In this document: in pieces, positions 12,601 through 22,903 of the stretch | Layout: every line of letters begins with the position of its first letter | Position numbering within the stretch: position 1 is the stretch's first letter | Assembly (NCBI GenBank): GCA_025094145.1 | Contig: JALLLS010000015.1 | Location: forward strand, 62,001-126,000 | Direction: 5' to 3' | Length of the DNA: 64,000 bases | Origin: Spinellus fusiger | Lineage: Eukaryota > Mucoromycota > Mucoromycetes > Mucorales > Phycomycetaceae | Position numbers and translations under genes: made by a program | The notes under the pieces: model-generated | The model's input: only the letters and a program-made list of their open reading frames with translations | What the model was told of the DNA's origin: nothing | Database searches by the model: none

Positions 12601-13106
12601 CTCGTGTATTTATCCCATCCTAGGTGAACACAATGCTATTAAACTGTGGCTGTGTCCTCTATGCCAAACACCCATTTATACTGCATTGAGGTATAACATG
12701 TACATTAAAACAGAAATTGCTCTTGTCAATAAGATCAAGGCTCAACAAAACGCAAAGGCCCAGTTGATTACACCTAATGAAAAACGCGATATAATTGAGG
12801 CAATGAATTCAGAGATACACTCTGGTATTCATAATATTGTGGGAGGCCGTTGGTTTGTGTGTGAAAATGAACATCCATACTTTATTGGTAAGTGTTTTGA
12901 AGTCTATGCATGAACAATGGATTCTAATCATTGTGAATTCTTTCTGTATGCTAGGTGACTGTGGAGGTGCCACACAAATAGCCAATTGCCCACAGTGTGG
13001 TGCTATTATTGGTGGATTACAGCATAAAGTAGTAGAATCTAACCGATTCTATGGTGAATTTGATGGTTCGCATCATCCTGCATGGCCTGGACAGTCTATT
13101 TCATAA
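6676..13106 (+). CDS. ZNFX1-like SF1 RNA helicase with NFX1-type zinc fingers and RZ finger
   Basis: Thirteen exons join in frame: 6676-6896, 6978-10981, 11084-11190, 11257-11301, 11346-11696, 11765-11849, 11890-12020, 12096-12131, 12190-12242, 12313-12455, 12531-12581, 12624-12887 and 12955-13106. They give 1880 residues, close to human ZNFX1 (about 1900). Walker A GSTGTGKT is at about 804-811, Walker B VDEAS at about 1145, and the motif VI-like FALSRARYGLYFVGD lies near the end of exon 2. Exons 3-10 encode Cys/His knuckles of the NFX1 type (GGCALPC, CGHVCQESCH, CGHYCAEGC, CAHGKCNKRCHE). The C-terminus is an RZ finger (GGRWFVCENEHPYFIGDCGG...CPQCG). Relatives bind RNA and work in small-RNA inheritance (worm ZNFX-1), antiviral defence (human) and RNAi heterochromatin (fission yeast Hrr1). 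A silencing role here is inferred. The start codon is the first in-frame ATG of exon 1. All key residues are present and the gene appears functional. Confidence 0.9.
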
Positions 13107-15160
13107 AAGATATACCAATATTTTATTATTAATTTCTTCATAAATAAATATAGTGAACTGGTTATAAAGTAAATAAAAATAAGCAAGATACTTTATATAC
13201 CTGTCATTATATCTAGCATATTCTCTATCTCTTACACTTTACACTTACTATGACCAAGTTTAAGTGAAGGTCACCTTATATATTTCAAGAAGGGATATTC
13301 AAAAGTATCTTTTGTATTATCTCAATATAGTCCATATGGATCATTCCAGCGTCATTTCTTTTTATTTGTTCAATTATCTTACTCTGCCTTTGTAGCACGG
13401 ATATAAGAGCTGTAATAGATTCGAAAACTTTAATTCACTGGTATTGTTAATTGTAAGTTGTTGGCCTCTCGGCTGTTCTTTACTCTTGATGGACATACTT
13501 TTTCGTATTACACAGATCCAAGGCAGTACATTATTTCCGAAAATAGTGTAGTAAGATCATTAGAAGTATAAATTCAAACTAATGACACTATCTTGTAATA
13601 ATATAGTGACCAAAAAGAATGTCTCCGGATCTTTCAAATCTCAAGCTATTTCTCTTTTTCAAATACTTTGTTTCTTATAATATATGCACCATCCAACACC
13701 ACAAACATCTTCACCAAGACTCCCGAGATATACATCAAAAGATACTAGTACTGAAATCTATTCAACTATCCTTCATGAGGGCAAACATAGCTATCAAGGT
13801 ATCAAGATAAATTTCAATGAAGTACTTTGAAATAGGATCTTATTATTGCAGTCGGGTAGCAAAGTCTCTTCTTACAAAAAAACATAGAGCCTTGATTCTA
13901 GTGGGCCCAAGAGCATATCCACTGGACTCATGAACAATAGCAGAAGATAGTCTGGTTGGATAAGTCCAGAGTTGAGCCGATGGGCTATGTTAGGAGCATC
14001 AAAATAAGAAGGTAACATACTAAAACCTTTAATTCTGATAATGTCATAGAAACAAGCAAGTCTGGAGGTGGTGGTGTGATGGCATGGGGCTGTTTCAGTG
14101 AGGAGGCTACTCTGATACTAGAATAGGGTAAGATATCAAAGGCAATAGACAACCTCATTGCCATCATAAGGTGGAGATGATAGGCAGTCAGAAATGCCAG
14201 TAACTAACTGTGGTTACTAAGAAACCTTACAATAAAACTGTGCTTATGTATTATAAACACTCTTATCTTTATGTATTGAAACTTTAACGTCTTTATCTAA
14301 TAAACTCATAAATCTATAACACTATTAATAAGAGTATGAATATATATATATATATAAAGAAATCTGCACTCAAAAAAGGGTGATTACTTTGAGTGTTACT
14401 TTACATTGGTGATAATAGAATAGTATCAGTGCAGAATAGGCAACAATGCAACATCTATTTGCATGGATGGCCGTAGAAAAGTAGAGAATAGGTGGATTTG
14501 CTAAAACTAGCTAGAATAATGGAATGTTGCAGAAGAGAAATATATATATAATAGCGAGTTGCATATTTTAAATAAAAAGAAGTCAACACAAGTCTTTGAG
14601 TCCACAAGAAGAGTGGTTTATACCCTTGGTAAAGGTATAGTTGTTGGATCTTGCTCTGTTTCTGTTTTTTCTCTTTGTTTGTCCTTTTCTTTGGTCCGTC
14701 GTTAGGTAAGGTTGCCGTTATCTGTTCTCTCGTATCCCTACAGACCTACTTCCAGAGTGTCCCCTCCAGACCGCCACAACCATAGTTCTTGCAGCAGTAG
14801 AGAAGCGAGTTTCTCATATACACCACACAAGATCTCCCCCTCCATCCCATACACTTGCAAGAGCAGCTGTATTTCCCCTAATGTCCTGCGTGTCTTCTTT
14901 GTTCTCTCAGTGCCCCAACACTACGGATGGGTAATATTGTTTTATTCCACTCTCATTACACATATTACCTTCTGGGTACTAAATTCTTAATGCAGTGAAC
15001 AAATGAGATTTTTTTCCCTTCCCAGTTTGAGTTGGCACCCCTTTCACCCCCCTCCATCTCGATCTGTAATATTCTTATCTATGTCTCCATTTAGAATGTA
15101 GCAAGTTGCTAAATTATTAGGCGTGAATATTTGACAGTAATTTAAGTGCTTTTACCTGTC
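13107..15160. other. Intergenic region with transposon debris
   Basis: About 2 kb after the helicase gene. Apart from the Tc1/mariner fragment near 13.86-14.18 kb (listed separately) and an AT microsatellite (about 14340-14358), no supported gene. A C-rich stretch at 14.7-15.05 kb has short ORFs without recognisable features. Confidence 0.5.
13860..14180 (+). pseudogene. Tc1/mariner transposase fragment
   Basis: Three frames read in turn give KKHRA, then WTHEQ-stop-QKIVWLDKSRVEPMG, then SGGGGVMAWGCFSEEA. This matches the central part of Tc1/mariner transposases: KKHR...WT.E.W.KVVWSDESRFE, whose first catalytic Asp lies in the SDES position, followed by GGGVMVWGCF. There are several stops and frameshifts, no flanking inverted repeats were identified, and neither the N-terminal helix-turn-helix nor the second and third acidic residues are present. 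A dead relic. Confidence 0.65.
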
Positions 15161-16333
15161 TACACACCCGAGGATTTTTCTGGCCTTTAAGCGGTGATAT
15201 ATCCTTCCTTTTACGTCACAATAAAAATTCCCTTTTATGTGTCGATGTTTAAAATCAAAAGGTTTGCAAGTATCTAGATTATTATTTCCTTTTGTAGAAT
15301 ACCTCACTATCAAATTGTATTATCAATAGAATATAGTGTTGATGAATAGAGTTGTTTATTGTAATAGTATAGCTAATACTATAGTATGACTATAGCTACT
15401 GCCTAAGTAGATTCCTTCATAGAAATAGAATCTATACCCTAAAAGCCTTGTACTATATCCTTGGGAGATAGATAACCATGCTCAGGAGTATACCTTAGAG
15501 ACCCTAGACAGTATATAAGAAAGAAAAGACCACATGAGACTGACTTGAAAGGAGTCTTTACTTGCCTAATATCAAAAGAGTGTATTAGTAATAATTCAAT
15601 CAAGAGAGATAGTATGCTTACCTTGTACTCCATATTTGTCTTGAGAATAATAAGCCATATATTATCTATTAAAATAAGTTAGTACTATATCCTGCCTGTA
15701 AGAACGGTGAGCTTGATAAATTCAAGAAAGTGCAACACTCCAAGACCCTTCAGAAGAGAGAAGAATCTTACAGTGACATGTCATGGTCTTTAAAGGTAAA
15801 AAGCTTATATATATGATAGTCAAAGAAAAGACCAATAAGTTTATTATTATTATTATTATTTATTTTATTTATGTGCAAAAACCAACAATGTTTGAAGATC
15901 ATGACCAAATCTGCTGGAGTTTCTGATGAGATGATTTCTCAATACTTTTGGAATCAGGACATGGCAGCAACATTGAACTTTCGTCATGTTCGTTTTTTGG
16001 GCTAAGAGAAGAAGGCAAACGGTCCAAATGCTTTTGTCGATCCAAGACAGTACAGTCTGTTGGTACCAAAAGAAAGGAGTCGCTCTTAGCTAGTGGTAGT
16101 CGACCCACCAAAACATCAAAGAAGAATCCGGTGTAGTTATCACTGCACTAAACCAAGATACACATAAGTCTTTTTTGGAGCCATACTACATTTCTACACT
16201 ATTTTATTCTTCAAAAAAGGTACCAATAATTTATGAAAATGCCCTTTTTAAAACATGTTAGCCAATCATAAAAGTAGTATTTTTGTATTGTCTGTGTATT
16301 TACTTTTATATCCCAAAAATCTTTAGGTGTGTA
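15161..16333 (+). mobile_element. TIR element with a second type of Fanzor-like relic
   Basis: Starts with TACACACCCGAGGATTTTTC (15161) and ends ...AAAATCTTTAGGTGTGTA (16333), the same terminal repeats as copy A. The left 480 bp match the elements at 43.8 and 59.3 kb: GGCCTTTAAGCGGTGATAT, then a stretch encoding VLYPWEID-like peptides. The right part (15.69-16.14 kb) encodes a TnpB/Fanzor-like zinc-ribbon/RuvC-III relic. Within it lies a TTA microsatellite (about 15840-15863). About 1.17 kb in total, degenerate. Confidence 0.65.
15694..16136 (+). pseudogene. Fanzor-like nuclease C-terminal relic, distinct lineage
   Basis: Pieces in shifting frames read CKNGELDKFKK, then TPRPFRREKN...TVTCHGL, then CKNQQCL, and finally YFWNQDMAATLNFRHV followed by LREEGKRSKCFCRSK and a basic tail. 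The order Cys pair, TCHGL.RC...C, W-N-x-D-x-A-A-x-L-N-F-R-H and a Lys/Arg-rich end is that of the zinc ribbon and RuvC-III segment of TnpB/Fanzor-type proteins. It differs clearly from copies A and B (VWNRDVNASKNIYTI). Several frameshifts and stops make it a pseudogene. The alternative, another transposon-encoded zinc protein, cannot be fully excluded without a profile search. Confidence 0.55.
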
Positions 16334-17229
16334 ATAAATAACCATATCAGCTGTTTCTTTTCTTCTATTTGATGTATTATTAGTATACTTAATATAGGCA
16401 TTCAATAGCCATTATTTGATTGTCTCTGATTTTTTAAGTAAATAAAAGAATACTTGATTCTAGTAACAAGTTGACCAATGTAGCAATGTATTGTGTTTCT
16501 CCAAGAACTTTTTTGAAGAATACGATACGTTGCATCTTTATTTCATCTTTAGTCATTTAGTTCAGTAGAAACAATAAAGATGGCTGTCAAATGAACATAA
16601 TTTCTTATCTGTTGAAACAATGAAATCTATTGAATAGCTAGAGAACAATGTCAGATAAAGAACTATGTTTGCTTGCTACATTGAATCTCTCTTGACTCTT
16701 GTTTTAAATTAAACAGGTTGCTTGATTGGTTATTTATTTTAAATGAGTCCTCCTTGATCACTCTTTTAGTAGTCTAAAAATAACACTAATGAAACTTATT
16801 CATTTCAAACATTCAGGCATTGTTGATATTTGATATGAAAAGAGACAAGCCTTCTTTGTATGTGTATTTTGTATCAAAGTCTGGTAACAATCAATAGCAT
16901 AACATAGCATAGCATAGCATAGCGTAACATGATATGGTTCACCACTTGTTAGAAATATTTAAATCATATTAAAGGAGAATATCAAATATAGTTTTAGCTT
17001 TTAAAAATAATAATTTGAAAATAGGATTGTGAAGAAAGTGGAAGATAAATAGGCTTTCCCTGTTGTTTTATACTTTGAACTAATAAAATGCTTAAATATA
17101 GGAATTCCATGTGTCGCAAACTGTACAGGCTGTTCGAAGGTCGGCAGATGGTACGATGGACTTTTAAATTGTGTGTGCTCTATGGAAGAGGACATCTGTA
17201 ATCAGTACTTGATGCTGCCGTTATTAACA

Positions 17230-17470
17230 TTCAGACAATACATTTCGTGTCCACAAAATGTTTTATCATGCAACTCCATGATAATAAAAATTAAGAGAAT
17301 CCTTGTAAGACCAAGGCCAAGACAATTGGAATTAAAAATCCACCACGTTGAGAAGCATGTCTTTGCTTGAACCCCATAGAAAGGGTTGCACCTAGCATGG
17401 AGGGTCCAGTTTGCTTCCAGAGATAATAAGAGTTCCGTCTGAAAGCTCTCACAAATAGAGAATGAACTAT
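17230..17470 (+). pseudogene. Possible Tc1/mariner transposase C-terminal scrap
   Basis: One frame reads KTKAKTIGIKNPPR-stop-EACLCLNPIERVAPSM, which resembles the WP..SPDLNPIE.VW..M region around the third catalytic residue of Tc1/mariner transposases. Only the LNPIERV core is convincing and the catalytic Asp is lost. No terminal repeats were found. It could be chance resemblance. Confidence 0.3.
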
Positions 17471-18782
17471 TTTGGAAATAGCTTTTATTTCTTTTTTAAA
17501 TATCTATGATGGCAATGGTACCTTTTCTTACAACAGTAAATTGATCCTCGGATAATTATTAATAAATAATAGTCGAGCAAATGTAGCACTGTAATTAAAT
17601 GACTGAAGTGTGGCTCTATGAACACAAAGTACCTACCTTCCACAGAGGGTTCCGACAATGTCTTGTTATGTTCTATAGCCCCTTCTTATTCTCAATAGCA
17701 TAATCAAGGCACTTGTTATGTCTACTTATAAAGCCCATAAAACAGGACAAGAAAGATAAATAGAAATGTGCTGAAAAGTATGCAGTGTTTTCAGACTCAT
17801 GAATTTTCGTTCTTTTATAGAGTAGAGCTATCTTATTATTAATTCAACTCAATTCAGGTATGGATAGAAAGGACCTCTTTTCTTTCTTTTGAAAATTGGA
17901 GTTGTTTTCTATTGAATGAGAAGTGATTTTTTTTATGTTGGCTATGACTTGATGCTATCCATTTTCCTAGTGTTTAGTGCTATTTTATGGATAAATTTAA
18001 ATCTTATCTATTAGTTTATTTGTTTGCTTGTTTGTCACTTAATTCACATGATGTCTTTTTTTTTCTTTCTTTCTTTCTAGTAACTCATGCTGATAAACGA
18101 ATTTATAATAATATTCATACATTGATCTATTACTTTATGTGTTTATTTATAGGGAGACATGTGGATGTGTCTGTGGTGGATCCATTTTCCCGAATATTCA
18201 ATGTTAAACACAACAAATGCACACTGAGTACAGAACAAACACACAATAAGAAACAAGACAAGGAATAAACTCTTGTTTTCGTATTTAATTCTGTATCCTA
18301 AATCTGTTACTTAGTCTCTGCACTGTAGTATATACTTTTGCAATCAACCTCATAAGCCACTTTCGCCAGTATGATTGGCTACCTATGTATCACGGCATTT
18401 CAATCCTCAAAGCACATTCCAAATAAAAATAAAATAAAAAAGTCACTCTAGCCCACAGTAGTCATGGCTGCCTATCTAGGCGGAACGGTCTTTGGCGGAG
18501 AGGATCTCATTCACATCTGTACTTTTGAATGACGAGTTAGGCAGTTGTTGTAATGCTTACATATCTCAAAATAAGTTTATCTGAACCCTATTCTCTCTCA
18601 TCATCAGTGCAATGTCCAGAATAAATGTAGATTCTACACGCCATAATGTAGTGATCTATCTATACTCAGCAATCCTCATGGGTAATATTTGTCTTTCTGC
18701 CTTTGTTTATACAACCTGTAGTCTCCTTGGAGTTACTATTAGATTATCAAGTCATTCCTGAATCATTCCCGGGGAAGGCTTA

Positions 18783-18822
18783 AGAGATGCCTGAGAGATG
18801 CCTGAGAGATGCCTGAGAGATG
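18783..18822. repeat. Short tandem repeat, GAGATGCCT(G)A unit
   Basis: Three to four near-perfect tandem copies of a unit reading GCCTGAGAGAT, ending in GCTTTAGTGAT. It lies about 420 bp upstream of the SH3 membrane-protein gene. No known function. Confidence 0.7.
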
Positions 18823-19240
18823 CTTTAGTGATACGTAGGCTGTCCAAATGTAATACTCAAGTAATACGCAGGTTGTCCAAAGATCCTTCAAAGGCAATAC
18901 TCAACTGGTTTCTGGGCGGTGCTTAGGCGGTGCTTGGGTCGACACACTGTTCAATGCCACATAAAGCACAGTGACTTAGACAGAGAAGGATATTAGAACT
19001 CCGAAATCACTTCATTCATTTCATTTCTCTGTACAACTCAGAGATGTATTTTCGATAACTGTTTTTATGGGTCCTCTCTTTTTTTAGCCCTACGTCTTCT
19101 CACCTTTTCACTTTCCACTCTCTTCTCCCTTTGGCCTGTCTTTTCTGCCTCCTTTCCTTTCCTTCCTTATCTTTCTTCACTCTGCACTCTGCCCTTGAAA
19201 GACCTTTTCTGACCCTATACCACTCTCTTTTGACTCTACA

Positions 19241-20758
19241 ATGAACATTCGGCATACGATTGCACCATGTATTCTGCTGACCGTCTCTACTGCCATGTCA
19301 GCTCATGCTAGTCCCCTGTGGGTGGCTGATAAGAGTGTTCACGACGTCAGAAAGAGAGCAGAACCCGGTGTGGGTGCCTCCAAAGAAGACCCGCATCACG
19401 GTAGGAATACACATAATAAAAATGGCTTAAACATTGGTCCTTACCGAGATGACTTGTCCCTTAATATTTCACAACGATAAGATCTACAAGGTTCAACTTC
19501 CGCACCCAGTGAAGTGCATCAAAGTGTAAAAGAAACACCTGCATTTCTATTGCACATCAATAAGGATTCTGAAAACACCAGTTTCGTTGCTGAACCTGTG
19601 AAAGACGATACTTCCACTGATCCTAGAACAGCAACACTCAATCCCTCTCCTTCAAATGAGAGAGAACCTCCCAATGCAGATAGAACCGCCGTACACTCTT
19701 CTGCTGCTACAGCTACAAGAGAACCTCCCAATGCAGATAGAGCCAACACACACACAACAGCCACACCCATCACCAGCACTTCCTCCTCCTCTTCCTCAGC
19801 TCCTATTACTACTACCACCACCACATCTACCACAAGCAGATCTTCTTCTTCAACCACGCCTTCCATCAAATCAGCCACTAGTGATAATGGCATCAATACT
19901 TCTGTTCATGCCACTACAACATCGAAAAAAGTATTACCCTTAACAGCAGCCTTATCTGCCCCCAGTAGCCAGTCCACAATGAGTTCAGACACAGCAGACA
20001 CCACTAGCGTCTCTCCTGGTGCTGTTGCTGGTGTTATTGTCGGTATCTTTGCTGTCATTGGTGCTATGGCTGTTTTTGTTGCTATGCGTAAAAAGAGAAT
20101 GGCAAAGAGTCGTGCATTAGCTGTGAAGCCTGATCCCTTTACCATGGGATTCGGTAGTCATGATACTCCTCCTCATGAAAAGAGCTCTATCCACACACCC
20201 TACTCCATGACACAGGCAGGCCACTCTATCCAAAGCGTGCTTCCTACTGCTCATCCTTCCTACACAGCGGAATCCATTCAAACAGCCCGTCCTATTTCTG
20301 CCTTGTCTCCTATGCAAGAGATGAGAATGAGCAGACCCATCAGTGCCATGACATCAGGCATGGTGGGTGTGTCTGCTTCTGCGTCTACTTCTGCTGTGGG
20401 TCTTTCTGCCATGGGTGCTGGTACCATGGCTTATGATGCTGCTCATGAAGAGCAACAAATGCCTATGACTTCATTGGGCGTGTTTACCGTTGTGTCTACC
20501 TATGCACCTACATTGAGTGATGAAATCGACATCCAGCCTGGCGATCAAGTAGAAGTATTGGCAGAATACGACGATGGTTGGTGCCAAGGTATCAATCTTT
20601 CCAGAGGCCAGGCACGCGGTGTCTTCCCTAAGCACTGTTTGGACTATGCCATGCTACCTTCTGAGCAGCAGTCTTCTGTTTCTCTTGGAGAGAAGTTTGA
20701 TAAGTCTTCAAAACGTGTGAGCTCAATGTACATGTCATTCCAGACACAAAACAAGTAG
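19241..20758 (+). CDS. Fus1-like type I membrane protein with cytosolic SH3 domain
   Basis: Two exons (19241-19400, 19491-20758) give 475 residues. Residues 1-23 form a signal peptide (TIAPCILLTVSTAMSAHA), followed by KR-containing and then Ser/Thr/Pro-rich sequence (to about 225) likely to be O-glycosylated outside the cell. This stretch holds a repeated REPPNADR motif. A TM segment (about 230-252, GAVAGVIVGIFAVIGAMAVFVAM) is followed by basic stop-transfer RKKRMAK, the motif PDPFTMGFG, a linker, and an SH3 domain (about 382-440: VVSTYAPTLSDEIDIQPGDQVEVL, DDGWCQGIN, GVFPKHC). The layout matches yeast Fus1, an O-glycosylated SH3 membrane protein of cell fusion. The actual role is unknown. A paralogue lies at 49.9-51.1 kb. 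The start ATG is the first in the exon and gives the signal peptide. Confidence 0.85.
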
Positions 20759-21348
20759 ACAAATGTCCATCGATCCATGACTGTCTAGAAAGCTATTCAT
20801 AATATAGGATTCTATAGATATCATATGTGTTTTATTCTCTTCAATGGCTGTTTTAGTAGTTGATCTGCTAATTATTACAGAGTATCGCTTCTACATGCGT
20901 ACTTGCTCCACTCTTCTCTCTTATTCACTTTCTTTTCTCTTTTCTTCTCTTTTTTTTTCTCTTTTTTCTCTTTTTTCTCTTTTTATTATTACTATAGATA
21001 TATACATTCATATAAACATCTATCTATGAGTAAAGAGTGTGTGTGTGTGTGGACATGAATAGATAGAATGATAATTAAATAAATGGGTATCTCATAACTA
21101 TGTCTACGAGTTGCTTGATAATATACCAACTCATACCATGTCATTGTCCAATGTCTCTTCATCTCTTTTGAAGCACCAACTACTCCTGCCCATTGTCTTA
21201 TAAAACAGTTTTATATGTGGGATGACTCAACATACCATGAAAGATAGTAATACAATAACATAAAGACAGAAAACAATACATACTATAAGCTACAGGCATA
21301 AATATAAATATAGAAAATAAAGTACACTTCATAGGATATTACTGTACA
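20759..21348. other. Intergenic region between convergent genes
   Basis: About 590 bp between the SH3 gene and the convergent membrane-protein gene. Contains a T/C-rich tract (about 20935-20985) and a short GT repeat (about 21038-21051). No gene recognised. Confidence 0.5.
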
Positions 21349-22903
21349 TCAAGCTGAGTCTGTCATAAATTTACGATTATTTGACTCTGAAACAAAAGAG
21401 TGTCGACTGTCCGCCATGTCCTGTTCCTTGACACCCACAGTCAATGCACGCGTATCAATAATACCATGAAAATCATCTGTTTCTATAGAAGATTTAAAGG
21501 GTGCAGCTGGATGAGGCGAATGAACAGATAAATGTTCTTTGGATTTGTTATAATAATCTCGAGGTTTTCCTGCAACCTGCATAGAATCTGTGTCTGTGAT
21601 GTGTTGACCACCTTCAATGAAATAATGTGGGTTGGGATGATCATGCATATAGTTGGGATGAGATAGTATAGTACGGCGATTCTCCCTTGACTTTCTTGTT
21701 GTTCGATTGGAAGTGACCTATGTGTATGTTTGAGTGATTCTACTCGAGTAATCCCAGTACGCTCTCTTACCCAGTGTATCGTAATTACATTGATAGTAAC
21801 ATCTACTGTACAGCAGGTTAGGCAAATCACACCTCTCTCTCTTCCATCCAATGCAATGAGAGCCATAATATTGGCAAAGGAGACAAAGAGACAAACAACA
21901 GAAGCAAACAGTGTTCTTTGAGCAACTTCTTGGAGACGAGATACTTTTTGACTGATAACAATGTCTTTATCTGTCTTTGTCAGTTTCTTCACAAACAAGA
22001 TGGTCATGTAGAGGTTGAACAACTATACATAAGGAATAAGAATAGGCTCATGGTGACATTTTATAAGCTTCACACTTACAAAATCATATACCTAAAGAAT
22101 AGTTCATGATGAATAGTTTGCTCATTGAGTACATTTTAAAATAAAAATAAAAATAAAAATAAAGATAAAAACGATCAACCTACCAGTAATGGAACACTTG
22201 CAATGGCTCCAAATCCAATAATACATTCACCTGTCTCTGTAATATCTGATCTATGATAAGACACCTATATGAAAAATAAATATACTCTCTATCATTGTAC
22301 ACATTTACCATGAGTGAGAATATTGCAATGTAAGGAGTCAGCAAGAGACAGTGTATCTTATAGCTGAGTGTATTCCATCTTGTTTGATGTGCTGTGGAAA
22401 TAGCCCACACCTTTTCTATCAGCCTTTTAAAATACAATGAGATACTGTTGTTGTTGTTTTTTTTTTCAATAGAGTACCGAGTTTATTTACCAGCAGTAGA
22501 TGGTCAGCTTGGTTCCAGAATAGAATAGATCACAGGTCATAATAGACAAAAAGCATGAAATCTGATTGTCTTTGTTGTTGTTGTTATTATTATTATTGTT
22601 GTTGTTGTTGTTATTGCAAATAACCCATTGATGCCAAATGAGTGAATATATTTAATACACGGCTTATAGAGTATTACCATTGTTTGTTGATGTCAGTATC
22701 ATACTACTAGATGTAAATGCCCAAGAAAGAAGGTAAAGAGCTTTGACAAGCCAACGGGTGTAAGATAGGTACTTGTATCTTGCACGGTATGTTTTGATAC
22801 CACACAAACTAGACATAATACTGATACAAAGAATAGAAACAAACTGAGAAATCAGTTCGCCAGTATCAGGCTGAACTGTCTTTGTAAAGAGTATTGTCTC
22901 CAT
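21349..22903 (-). CDS. Polytopic (about 7-TM) membrane protein, unknown family
   Basis: Six exons on the minus strand join in frame: 22903-22678, 22569-22491, 22444-22309, 22264-22184, 22022-21771 and 21717-21349. They give 380 residues. Hydrophobic segments occur at about 17-37, 50-70, 78-98, 122-142, 155-177, 200-222 and 225-245, joined by short polar loops. The C-terminal 125 residues are hydrophilic and His/Ser/Asp-rich, so probably cytosolic. Seven hydrophobic segments with a long tail recall fungal GPCR-like receptors, but I recognise no signature and claim no family. All splice sites are GT-AG. The model rests on frame continuity across five introns. The exact 5' exon could be longer. 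Confidence 0.65.

Larger units (their letters stand above)
16334..19240. other. Long intergenic region with repeats
   Basis: About 2.9 kb of AT-rich DNA. It includes a short CATAG repeat (about 16895-16925), a possible transposase scrap (17.2-17.47 kb, listed separately), and a 15-bp tandem repeat GAGATGCCTGA-like (about 18783-18822). It ends in a pyrimidine-rich promoter-like stretch (about 19075-19235) before the SH3 gene. No supported gene. Confidence 0.5.

Noticed and set aside
17987..18268. 93-codon ORF
   Set aside because: Low-complexity Phe/Leu-rich start from T/C runs and no family resemblance.
19519..19896. Minus-strand ORF of 125 codons, Val/Glu-rich
   Set aside because: Antisense of the Ser/Thr-rich region of the SH3 gene. 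The composition follows from TCC/ACC repeats.
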